The notes below the pieces were generated by a model, which was given only the letters and a program-made list of their open reading frames with translations, ran no database searches and was not told the DNA's origin. Position numbers and translations under genes: made by a program. 64,000 nt of DNA from the NCBI GenBank assembly GCA_019116445.1, contig DXBP01000050.1, positions 40,842 to 104,841 of the forward strand, read 5' to 3'. This stretch comes from Candidatus Gemmiger excrementigallinarum (GTDB taxonomy: Bacteria > Bacillota > Clostridia > Oscillospirales > Ruminococcaceae). How positions within the stretch are numbered: the stretch's first letter is position 1; each line of letters opens with the position of its first letter. Positions 17,695 through 24,809 of the stretch are shown piece after piece.

Positions 17695-17725
17695 TTGACC
17701 GGTAGTAACAACCGGATGCTACACT
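17695..17725 (+). promoter_or_regulatory. MerR-type promoter/operator with 19-bp spacer
   Basis: TTGACC (17695-17700), a long 19-bp spacer, TACACT (17720-17725). Within it CCGGT (17699-17703) and ACCGG (17711-17715) form an inverted repeat with a 7-base centre. Overlong spacers with a central dyad are the hallmark of promoters untwisted by MerR regulators. It drives the aldo/keto reductase. Confidence 0.75.
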
Positions 17726-17793
17726 GAGCATACCACAGACGCCGGCTTGCTGCAAGGGGCGCCTGCCCAAATTACCGATTGGAGGAAAGAAAA

Positions 17794-18675
17794 ATGAAGT
17801 ATGCAACACTTTCCAACGGGGTGCAGATGCCGATGTTGGGATACGGTGTTTACCAGGTGACGCCGCAGGAATGTGAACGCTGTGTGCTGGACGCTTTGGC
17901 GGTGGGATACCGCTCACTGGACACAGCCCAGAGTTACTTTAACGAGGAACAGGTGGGCAGTGCCATCCGGAAATCCGGCGTGCCCCGGCAGGAAATTTTC
18001 CTGACGACCAAAGTCTGGGTGGAACATTACGGTTACGAAGCGGCCAGGGCGTCGGTGCTGGCATCCATGGATAAATTGCAGACCGACTACCTCGACCTGG
18101 TGCTGCTGCATCAGCCTTTTGGCGATTACTACGGGGCCTACCGCGCGCTGGAGGATCTCTATGATGCGGGAAAACTCCGGGCTATCGGGGTGTCCAACTT
18201 CTATCCCGACCGGCTGGTGGACCTGGCCTCCTTTGCCCGGATTGCGCCCATGGTGAACCAGGTGGAGATCCACCCCTATCACCAGCAGACCGAGGCCCTG
18301 AGCTGGATGGAAAAATACCATGCCCAGCCCGAAGCCTGGGCGCCTTTTGGAGAGGGCCGGGGCGGCTTGTTCCAGGACCCGACGCTGGCTGCCATCGGCC
18401 GGAAGTACGGCAAGACCGTGGCCCAGGTCGTCTTGCGCTGGCATCTGCAGCGGGGTGTTGTGGTCATTCCCAAGTCTACCCACAAAGAACGGATGCAGGA
18501 AAACCTGAACGTGTTTGACTTTGCCCTGACCGATGAGGAAATGGCGGTCATTGCCGGCCTGGATAAAAAACAAAGCGCATTTTTCTCCCATCAGGACCCA
18601 AATATGGTAGAATGGTTTGTGAAGATGGTGGATGCGCGCAGACAGTCCCACGGCAGCGCGGAAACCCAAAACTGA
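17794..18675 (+). CDS. Aldo/keto reductase
   Basis: 293 residues from ATG 17794 (GGAGGAAAG upstream). A cytosolic NADPH-dependent (alpha/beta)8-barrel oxidoreductase. The tetrad is visible: Asp and Tyr in RSLDTAQSYFNEE, Lys in LTTKVW and His in LVLLHQPFGDYYG. Family signatures LRAIGVSNF and VVIPKS (NADPH phosphate site) are intact. It most resembles the 2,5-diketo-gluconate reductase/YtbE type that reduces aldehydes and methylglyoxal. Together with the MerR regulator and the flavin reductase downstream it looks like an inducible carbonyl-stress response unit. Confidence 0.92.
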   Translation: MKYATLSNGVQMPMLGYGVYQVTPQECERCVLDALAVGYRSLDTAQSYFNEEQVGSAIRKSGVPRQEIFLTTKVWVEHYGYEAARASVLASMDKLQTDYLDLVLLHQPFGDYYGAYRALEDLYDAGKLRAIGVSNFYPDRLVDLASFARIAPMVNQVEIHPYHQQTEALSWMEKYHAQPEAWAPFGEGRGGLFQDPTLAAIGRKYGKTVAQVVLRWHLQRGVVVIPKSTHKERMQENLNVFDFALTDEEMAVIAGLDKKQSAFFSHQDPNMVEWFVKMVDARRQSHGSAETQN

Positions 18676-18695
18676 ACAACAGGAGGTTTTTCCCT

Positions 18696-19256
18696 ATGCG
18701 TAAAAATTTTGGTGCAAAACCCTGGACCTACCCGCAGCCGGTGTTCATTCTGGCTACCTACGGCGAGGACGGCACACCCGACGCCATGAACGCCGCCTGG
18801 GGCGGCATCAGTGACGACACCCAGCTGTCCCTGTGCATCAGCGCGGGGCACAAGACCACGGCGAACATTTTGGCCCGCAAGGCTTTTACCGTCAGCATGG
18901 CCACGGCAGACCAAGTCGTAGCCTGCGACTATGTGGGGATCGCCTCGGGCAACACGGTGGCCGACAAACTGCAAAAGGCGGGCTGGCATACCACACCCTC
19001 GGCCTTTGTGGATGCCCCGGTCATTGAGGAACTGCCCATGACGGTGGAATGTCGCCTGGTCAGCTATGACCCCGAGAGCTGCCGCCTGGTGGGGGAGATC
19101 GTCAATGTCAGCGCCGACGAAGCGGTGCTGGACGCCGATGGCAAGATCGACCCCGACAAGCTGCAGCCCATCACCTTTGACCCTATCCACAATACCTACC
19201 GCAAACTGGGCGACAAGGTGGGCAATGCCTTCCGCGATGGTACTGCGCTGAAATAA
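18696..19256 (+). CDS. Flavin reductase-like FMN-binding protein (flavoredoxin family)
   Basis: 186 residues from ATG 18696 with AGGAGG eight bases upstream. A split-barrel flavin reductase-like domain: PVFILATYGEDGTPDAMNAA at the N-terminus, the flavin-loop segment CISAGHKTTANILARKAFTV, and the C-terminal DPIHNTYRKLGDKVG motif typical of flavoredoxins. It binds FMN and passes electrons from NAD(P)H to an unknown partner. It follows the aldo/keto reductase by 20 bases and should be coregulated by the MerR protein. Confidence 0.87.
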   Translation: MRKNFGAKPWTYPQPVFILATYGEDGTPDAMNAAWGGISDDTQLSLCISAGHKTTANILARKAFTVSMATADQVVACDYVGIASGNTVADKLQKAGWHTTPSAFVDAPVIEELPMTVECRLVSYDPESCRLVGEIVNVSADEAVLDADGKIDPDKLQPITFDPIHNTYRKLGDKVGNAFRDGTALK

Positions 19257-19287
19257 CGGTACGGTTCCGGACGACCAGAACCAAAGA

Positions 19288-19317
19288 AACACCCGGACTG
19301 CGGTCCGGGTGTTTTTT
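19288..19317 (+). terminator. Terminator of the aldo/keto reductase operon
   Basis: ACACCCGGAC pairs with GTCCGGGTGT through a 4-nt loop and is followed by TTTTT. Confidence 0.93.
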
Positions 19318-19329
19318 CCTGAATGGGCG

Positions 19330-20061
19330 TCATGCCTGCCGGTACAGTCCGATGGTGTAGCGGCTTTTGGTTTCGGTTCCCTTACCGTACTGGATGGCCT
19401 GCTGCGGGCACTCGTGCAGGCAGCGCAGGCACTGGTAACAGGCAGTGCCCCACACCGGTTTCCCGGCATGCAGTCGAATGGTATGGGCGGGACAGTTTCG
19501 GGCACAGCGGCCGCAGCTGTTGCAGGCACCGGTGGCATAAAACGCTTTGGTACTGCGGGCAAACTTGTTAAACCCGAAATTCACAATACCGGATTTGAGC
19601 ACCGGTATGCTGCCCTCGGCAACCCGGTACACCGGGCGGCGGGCGGCCACTTCCTGCGCGATGACGGCCAGTTCCTTCTCGGCGGCATCAATCTTGGCAC
19701 GGGCAGTGGCTTCGTCATCCACGTCGGCACCGAGAATATAGTTGTTGGGCATGATCAGACTGTAGCTGCTTTGCAGCGGAAAGACTCTGGACAGCTTTTT
19801 CAGCGAGTGCCCGGCCTCTGAACCACAGGTTGCCACGGCAAAGGAGAAAACATCCGCAGCGGGCAGAGCTTTTGCAAACGTCAGCACCGGTTCCGGTGCG
19901 CCCCAGGCATACACGGGAAACACCAGCCCGATCTGCCCCTCGGCGGTATAGTCGGGAACAGTGCTAAGCCGGGCAATGTCCTGCGCCCGGTCGCCGGTTT
20001 GTGCGGCTAGCTGCTGCGCCGCCCATCGGGAATTGCCGGTGCCGGAAAAATAAAAGATCAT
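19330..20061 (-). CDS. EFR1-family flavodoxin-ferredoxin protein
   Basis: 243 residues from ATG 20061; the open frame upstream to 20397 is not family-like. The N-terminal half is a flavodoxin domain beginning MIFYFSGTGNSRWAAQQL (FMN phosphate loop SGTGNS). The C-terminal part has two 4Fe-4S ferredoxin motifs: CNSCGRCARNCP and CYQCLRCLHECP. The family is a short-range electron carrier common in anaerobic Firmicutes; the partner enzyme is unknown. It is convergent with the flavin reductase gene, with only the terminator between them, and divergent from sigK. Confidence 0.9.
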   Translation of the reverse strand: MIFYFSGTGNSRWAAQQLAAQTGDRAQDIARLSTVPDYTAEGQIGLVFPVYAWGAPEPVLTFAKALPAADVFSFAVATCGSEAGHSLKKLSRVFPLQSSYSLIMPNNYILGADVDDEATARAKIDAAEKELAVIAQEVAARRPVYRVAEGSIPVLKSGIVNFGFNKFARSTKAFYATGACNSCGRCARNCPAHTIRLHAGKPVWGTACYQCLRCLHECPQQAIQYGKGTETKSRYTIGLYRQA

Positions 20062-20331
20062 ACGATGTCCTGCCTTTCCCGACGCACTCCTGCAGTTGGA
20101 ATATACACTGCAGAGAGCACCCGAGGATTTTTCTCTGTTTACTATCAGTATAGCGAAAAAAATGTACAAGTGCAAACGAGGCGACGTTCTGCCGGCACAA
20201 AAAAGCGCGCCTTGCCCGGATGTGCAGGTCCCGCAATCGCAAGATGCCGGAAAGCGGAATGTGCAGGTCCTGTCCTTTTTTGGCGCATAAGCGCGGTGCC
20301 CTCTGCATACCTTGGGGCAGGGGGTGGGGGT

Positions 20332-21039
20332 ATGTTCGAGATTCTGAGCCTGTTCCTGCAGGCTGCGGCCGGGCATGTGCTGTATCTGATGCTGCATCTC
20401 GAAAGCGGTTCCTTTCCGCGGCCGCTTTCGCCTGTGCGGGAGAAGGAAGCCTTTGCGGCGTTACGGGCGGGGGGCGAGGACGCCGCCCGGGCGCGGGATC
20501 GGCTGATCCGGCACAATCTGCGCCTGGTAGCCCATGTGACCAAAAAGTACTACGCAGCCACCGCCGCGCAGGATGATCTGATCTCCATTGGAACCATCGG
20601 CCTCATCAAAGCGGTGGATACCTTTGATCCGGCGCGTGCCAGTAAGTTTTCCAGTTACGCCAGCCGGTGTATTGAAAATGAACTGCGGATGGAACTGCGC
20701 CGCACACGCCGGGAAGGAACGCTGCTTTCCCTGCAGGAACCGCTGGAAGGCAGCGAAGGGCAGCTGACGCTGGCCGATACACTGCCCGACCCGGCTGTCA
20801 TGGAGGATGACTGCGAGCGGCGCGCCGACGCAGCGCGGCTGCGTCAGCTGGTGGAAACGCTGCCCCGGCGGGAACAGGAGGTGCTGACCCGGCGCTACGG
20901 ACTGGACGGCCGGGCACCGCAGACCCAGCAGGAGATTGCCGCCCGGCTGGGCATCAGCAGAAGCTATGTTTCCCGGTTGGAAAAACGGGCGCTGGAAACA
21001 CTTTCCCAGCGGTGGAAAAACAAAACTTGTACCGAATAA
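20332..21039 (+). CDS. sigK: Sporulation RNA polymerase sigma factor SigK, with pro-sequence
   Basis: 235 residues from ATG 20332 (GGGGG-rich upstream; the longer frame from 20065 covers unconserved sequence). Residues 1-22 are strongly hydrophobic (MFEILSLFLQAAAGHVLYL), the place and character of the pro-sequence that keeps SigK at the membrane until SpoIVFB cuts it. Then come region 2 (DRLIRHNLRLVAHVTKKY, DDLISIGTIGLIKAVDTFDP, the ASRCIENELRM segment), region 3, and region 4 (RREQEVLTRRYGLDG with helix-turn-helix QEIAARLGISRSYVSRLEKR). The late mother-cell sigma factor of spore formers. The gene is continuous, with no skin-type interruption. No other sporulation gene adjoins it. Confidence 0.85.
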   Translation: MFEILSLFLQAAAGHVLYLMLHLESGSFPRPLSPVREKEAFAALRAGGEDAARARDRLIRHNLRLVAHVTKKYYAATAAQDDLISIGTIGLIKAVDTFDPARASKFSSYASRCIENELRMELRRTRREGTLLSLQEPLEGSEGQLTLADTLPDPAVMEDDCERRADAARLRQLVETLPRREQEVLTRRYGLDGRAPQTQQEIAARLGISRSYVSRLEKRALETLSQRWKNKTCTE

Positions 21040-21280
21040 GGTATGAGCAAAAAGTCCATGCGAAAGGGTGTGCAAAAATGGATTCATATAGGGGTGCTTT
21101 GATGAAAAAATGGTGAAAATCCGTGGGGAAAACAAAAAAGAATATTATACAGAAATACGGAATAAACATTCGGTATATCGACGAAATACAGCAATGTTAT
21201 ATGCGTGTGACGGAAATGTGAAGGAATATGAAAAAATTATTAAATAACAATAATGGGAGATAAAATTTGTTCAAAATGCA

Positions 21281-21309
21281 TTGACATTTCAATCAAAAGC
21301 AGATACTAT
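21281..21309 (+). promoter_or_regulatory. Consensus promoter of the BlaI-family regulator
   Basis: TTGACA (21281-21286), exactly 17 bp, TACTAT (21304-21309). The -35 is perfect. Confidence 0.85.
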
Positions 21310-21343
21310 CTTAATATCATATAGTGATAATATTATATAGTGA
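21305..21343 (+). repeat. Operator-like repeats ATATAGTGA downstream of the blaI promoter
   Basis: ATATAGTGA occurs at 21319-21327 and again at 21335-21343, 16 bases (about one and a half turns) apart. ACTAT inside the -10 (21305-21309) and ATAGT (21321-21325) form an inverted repeat. The position just after the -10 fits autorepression by the encoded BlaI/MecI-type protein; binding is inferred. Confidence 0.5.
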
Positions 21344-21359
21344 GGGAGAGTAGACTGTC

Positions 21360-21734
21360 GTGCATCTGACGAAAAGTGAACAGCAGATCATGGAAATTTT
21401 TTGGCAGGCAGACCACCCGATGGCCCAGACCGAGGTGGTTTCCACCTGTGTGGATCGGAAATGGAAGGAACGCTCCATTTTTTCTATGCTGAACAGCCTG
21501 ATGGAAAAAGGCGTACTGAAAGAGGTAGGCTTTGTGCGCAGCGGCAAGACCTATGCGCGTACCTTTGAACCGGCCATGTCGCATGCGGAATATCTTGCGG
21601 AGGTCGTTTCGCAGCAGCTGCCGTCCAGCCAGTACCCGGAACTGCTGGCAGCTATGCTGAAAAAGGTAGAGATGACCCCTGCCCTGCAGAAGGAACTCCG
21701 CGCTGCCGTGCGAGAAAACGGCCAGCTCAACTGA
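21360..21734 (+). CDS. BlaI/MecI/CopY-family transcriptional repressor
   Basis: 124 residues, GTG start with GGGAG about 10 bases upstream. Winged-helix repressor: LTKSEQQIMEIFWQ, then TEVVSTCVDRKWKERSIFSM as recognition helix and LMEKGVLKEVGFVRSGKTYA as wing, the classic BlaI layout. The C-terminal 40 residues form the dimer and cleavage region. No BlaR1/MecR1 sensor protease or beta-lactamase gene is adjacent, and the gene ends in a terminator, so it is an orphan whose target lies elsewhere or is its own promoter. Confidence 0.88.
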   Translation: MHLTKSEQQIMEIFWQADHPMAQTEVVSTCVDRKWKERSIFSMLNSLMEKGVLKEVGFVRSGKTYARTFEPAMSHAEYLAEVVSQQLPSSQYPELLAAMLKKVEMTPALQKELRAAVRENGQLN

Positions 21735-21742
21735 AAACACAG

Positions 21743-21781
21743 AAATTCCCCGCCGTTGAATGGTAACGGCGGGGAATTTTT
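21743..21781. terminator. Bidirectional terminator between blaI and the aminotransferase
   Basis: AAATTCCCCGCCGTT pairs with AACGGCGGGGAATTT, followed by TTTT on the plus strand and T-rich sequence on the minus strand. Confidence 0.88.
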
Positions 21782-21803
21782 GTATATTTGTGCAAAATTT
21801 GGA

Positions 21804-22970
21804 TCAGCGGATCATGCCGCTGGCGGCGATGGCTGCCACAGCCTGCTGGATTTTTTCCACCGGCATCGTCAGGGCAAAACGTACATAGCCCTCACCGCTG
21901 GGACCAAAGCTGGAACCGGGGGTGCAGATGACGTTGGCTTTCTCGATCAGTTCCAGGCAGAATGCCATGCTGCTCTCATACCCGGCGGGAATGGGAGCCC
22001 ACACAAACATACTGCCGTGGCTGTCGGGCACGTTCCAGCCGATGCTGCGCAGACCGCCACACAGGGCGTCCCGACGGCGCTGGTACTCGGCACACTGGCG
22101 CTGCACACCGTCCAGCGGTCCGGTCATGGCGGCGATGGCGGCTTTCTGCACAGGCAGGAACATACCGAAGTCGATCTGGGTGCGCAGTTTCTTGCAGGCG
22201 GCTACCACGTCGGGGCGGCCCACCAGGAAGCTGATACGGGCGCCCGTTACGTTGAAGCTCTTGCTCAGGCTGAAGAATTCCACCGCACATTCCTCGGCGC
22301 CCGGGGTATTGAAGATGCTGCCGCCGTGGGCGCCGTCAAAAATAATGTCGCTGTAGGCGTTGTCGTGTACCAGCAGAATGTCGTATTTGCGGCAGAAATC
22401 CACGATTTCGGCATAGAGTTCCGGTGTGCCGATGCTGCCCACCGGGTTGGCGGGCAGGCTCACCAGCATCAGCTTGGCCGCGCGGGCAACATCCTCGGGA
22501 ATGGAGGAAACATCCGGCAGGAAATGGTTTTCTTTGGTCAGGCGATAGTACCAGGGCTTGGCGCCGCCCAGCATACAGCCGGTCATGAAGACAGGGTAGC
22601 AGGGGTCGGGCAGCAGCACCACGTCGCCGTCGTTGCAAAGCGCCAGCCCCAGATGGCCGATGCCATCCTGGCTGCCGGAAAAACTCATCACCTGGTCGGG
22701 GGTGATGGTATCCACGCCGAAGCGGCGCTTGTAGTAGGCGCAGACGGTGTCCAGCAGTTCCGGCAGATCGCGCAGACTGTATTTCCAGTTTTCGTCCTCC
22801 CCGGCGGCTTCGATGAGCGCCTGCTTGATATGGGGTGCCGGGGCAAAATCCGGCGTGCCCACGCTCAGGTTATACAAATGACGGCCCTCGGCCTCCAGCG
22901 CAACCTTTTTGTCGTTGAGTGCGGCAAAGATCTCGGGACCGAATAAATCCAAACGACGGGAAAATTCCAT
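21804..22970 (-). CDS. PLP-dependent aminotransferase class I/II (DapL/AspC-like)
   Basis: 388 residues. Fold-type I aminotransferase. The cofactor lysine is Lys237 in SLSKSFNVTGARISF; other signatures are LSVGTPDFAP at the N-terminus, GSQDGIGHLGLALCNDGD (PLP phosphate cup), NPVGSIG and VHDNAYSDI (Asp/Tyr to the PLP ring) and a C-terminal substrate Arg in EGYVRFALTMP. The general look is close to LL-diaminopimelate/aspartate aminotransferase-like proteins of Clostridia, so lysine or cell-wall diaminopimelate synthesis is possible but not shown. It is a single-gene unit convergent with blaI. Confidence 0.85.
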   Translation of the reverse strand: MEFSRRLDLFGPEIFAALNDKKVALEAEGRHLYNLSVGTPDFAPAPHIKQALIEAAGEDENWKYSLRDLPELLDTVCAYYKRRFGVDTITPDQVMSFSGSQDGIGHLGLALCNDGDVVLLPDPCYPVFMTGCMLGGAKPWYYRLTKENHFLPDVSSIPEDVARAAKLMLVSLPANPVGSIGTPELYAEIVDFCRKYDILLVHDNAYSDIIFDGAHGGSIFNTPGAEECAVEFFSLSKSFNVTGARISFLVGRPDVVAACKKLRTQIDFGMFLPVQKAAIAAMTGPLDGVQRQCAEYQRRRDALCGGLRSIGWNVPDSHGSMFVWAPIPAGYESSMAFCLELIEKANVICTPGSSFGPSGEGYVRFALTMPVEKIQQAVAAIAASGMIR

Positions 22971-23029
22971 GCCAAAAACCTCGTTTCCAAAATGGGAATA
23001 GAACTTATTATACGCCGGCAGCGGCTGCC

Positions 23030-23058
23030 TTGCAAGCCCTGTCGGTTCGTGCTATGAT
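23030..23058 (+). promoter_or_regulatory. Promoter of the small membrane protein gene
   Basis: TTGCAA (23030-23035), 17-bp spacer, TATGAT (23053-23058), 36 bases upstream of the ATG. Confidence 0.7.
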
Positions 23059-23093
23059 TAGGAAAATCAACAAAATTTGCACAGGAGAATACG

Positions 23094-23588
23094 ATGGATA
23101 AGCGCAATCGTTTGGCGTTGGCCTACCTTTTGATCGGAATTTCGGCGGCGGGGCGGGCCCTGCTGGCCGTGCCGGAGAACACCCAGCTGCAGGAACTTTC
23201 CCTTACGGTGCTGGCCGTGGTGGGGTACCTGCTGATCTGCCGCCGCACCGTGCTGCCGCTGGTTTGCGGGACGGTGCAGCTGGTGCTGGAACTGATTTTG
23301 TGCGGCAGTCAGACCGGCGGGGTCTGGACCTGGCTGATGCCGTTGCTGCGGGCGGCGGACCTGTGGGTCCTGCTGCTGACCACGGTGCTGATGCTGCGCC
23401 AGGCCGGGCAGCCCCACCGCCTGATGCCGGGTGTTGCCATGGTGCCGTTGGCTGCCTATACCGTTTCCCGGCTTCTGGGGCTGCCAACGGTGATCTCTTC
23501 GGGGGCCTTTGTTGTGTTCAGCGTTTTGCTGCTCTGGTACGCGGTACTCATGCTGCGGGCCTACAACGAAGCACGCGTCAAGGACTGA
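23094..23588 (+). CDS. Small integral membrane protein of unknown function
   Basis: 164 residues, AGGAG seven bases before the ATG. About five hydrophobic helices (approximately 8-25, 33-50, 53-72, 82-100, 108-125, 130-152) separated by very short loops, with a charged C-terminal tail (RAYNEARVKD). I recognise no family. It has its own promoter and sits just before the surface-glycan operon promoter, without a terminator between them, so some readthrough into that operon is possible. Confidence 0.65.
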   Translation: MDKRNRLALAYLLIGISAAGRALLAVPENTQLQELSLTVLAVVGYLLICRRTVLPLVCGTVQLVLELILCGSQTGGVWTWLMPLLRAADLWVLLLTTVLMLRQAGQPHRLMPGVAMVPLAAYTVSRLLGLPTVISSGAFVVFSVLLLWYAVLMLRAYNEARVKD

Positions 23589-23606
23589 TTTTGCGGGACT
23601 GCAAGG

Positions 23607-23635
23607 TTGTAGAATCGGCCCGAATATGCTATACT
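23607..23635 (+). promoter_or_regulatory. Promoter of the surface-glycan operon
   Basis: TTGTAG (23607-23612), 17-bp spacer, TATACT (23630-23635), 44 bases upstream of the transaminase start. Confidence 0.65.
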
Positions 23636-23678
23636 ACTTATAATTGTCAAATATCAGCCCAAGAAAGAAGGCTTACCT

Positions 23679-24809
23679 ATGATTCCGTTTAATGTACCCC
23701 CTTGCGTCGGGGACGAGATCGAATATGTGAAGCAGGCCATCGACTCCCACAAGATCTGCGGCGACGGTTCCTTTACCAAGCAGTGCAATGCCTGGCTGGA
23801 AAAGCGCTTCGACGCCCAGAAGGTGCTGCTGACGACCAGCGGTACCACCGCGCTGGATATGGCCATGCTGTTGTGCGGGCTGCAGCCCGGGGATGAGGTC
23901 ATCCTGCCCAGCTATACTTTCTCCAGCACGGCCACGTCGGCGGTGCTGGCGGGGGCCAGACTGGTGTTTGTGGATGTCCGGCCCGACACCATGAACATTG
24001 ACGAAACCAAGATCGAAGCAGCCATCACGGACAAAACCAAGGTCATCATGGTCGTGCACTATGCGGGCGTGGCTTGTGAGATGGATACCATTATGGATAT
24101 TGCCCGCCGTCACAACCTGATGGTGGTGGAGGATGCCGCCCAGGGCGTCATGAGCACCTACAAAGGGAAGGCGCTGGGCACCATCGGCGATTTCGGCTGC
24201 TACTCTTTCCATGAAACCAAGAACTACTCCATGGGCGAAGGCGGTGCGCTGGTCATCAACAATCCCGACTACAATGAGCGGGCCGAGATCCTGCGTGAAA
24301 AAGGCACCAACCGGGCCAAATTTTTCCGCGGCCAGGTGGACAAGTATACCTGGGTGGACTTCGGCGACAGCTACCTGCCCAGCGAACTGAATGCGGCTTA
24401 TCTGTGGGCTCAGCTGCTCCACGCGGATGACATCAACAACGACCGCATGGCTTCCTGGAACGCCTACCGCACGGCTTTTGCGCCGCTGGTGGAGGTGGGC
24501 AAGGTGGAAGTGCAGACCATTCCGGCGGACTGCGTGCACAATGCCCACATGTTCTACCTCAAGTGCAAGGATCTGGAGGAGCGCACGGCGCTGATCCAGT
24601 ACCTGAAGGATCACGGGATTCTGGCAGTGTTCCATTACATCCCGCTGCATTCCGCCCCGGCGGGCCGCAAGTTCGGCCGCTTTGACGGTGAGGATCGCTA
24701 CACCACCCGGGAAAGTGAACGCCTGGTGCGTCTGCCGCTGTATTACGGCCTGACGGAAGCCGACCGCAATCAGGTCATTGAGCAGGTGCTGGCGTTCTAT
24801 GCGCAATAA
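23679..24809 (+). CDS. DegT/DnrJ/EryC1 sugar aminotransferase, WecE/RffA-like
   Basis: 376 residues, AGAAAGAAGG upstream of ATG. PLP enzyme that transaminates a 4-keto-6-deoxy nucleotide sugar. Internal aldimine Lys181 in SFHETKNYSMGEGGAL; GTTALDMA and SYTFSSTATSAVLAGA (cofactor phosphate) and VVEDAAQG (Asp to pyridine N) are present. The run RLVFVDVRPDTMNIDE closely matches WecE (dTDP-4-amino-4,6-dideoxygalactose transaminase) of enterobacterial common antigen synthesis. With the downstream GNAT gene it could make dTDP-Fuc4NAc or a similar sugar; rmlA/rmlB would have to be supplied from elsewhere. First gene of an eight-gene operon. Confidence 0.88.
   Translation: MIPFNVPPCVGDEIEYVKQAIDSHKICGDGSFTKQCNAWLEKRFDAQKVLLTTSGTTALDMAMLLCGLQPGDEVILPSYTFSSTATSAVLAGARLVFVDVRPDTMNIDETKIEAAITDKTKVIMVVHYAGVACEMDTIMDIARRHNLMVVEDAAQGVMSTYKGKALGTIGDFGCYSFHETKNYSMGEGGALVINNPDYNERAEILREKGTNRAKFFRGQVDKYTWVDFGDSYLPSELNAAYLWAQLLHADDINNDRMASWNAYRTAFAPLVEVGKVEVQTIPADCVHNAHMFYLKCKDLEERTALIQYLKDHGILAVFHYIPLHSAPAGRKFGRFDGEDRYTTRESERLVRLPLYYGLTEADRNQVIEQVLAFYAQ

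Larger units (their letters stand above)
21040..21359 (+). other. AT-rich intergenic region between sigK and blaI-like gene
   Basis: 320 bases with far lower GC than the surroundings. The right end has a strong promoter and repeated operator-like sequence for the BlaI-type gene. In the left 230 bases I see no supported gene, hairpin or RNA. Confidence 0.5.

Noticed and set aside
20065..20331. N-terminal extension of SigK
   Set aside because: The extension is Arg/Ser/Cys-rich and unlike any sigma factor; ATG 20332 gives exactly the pro-SigK-like leader.
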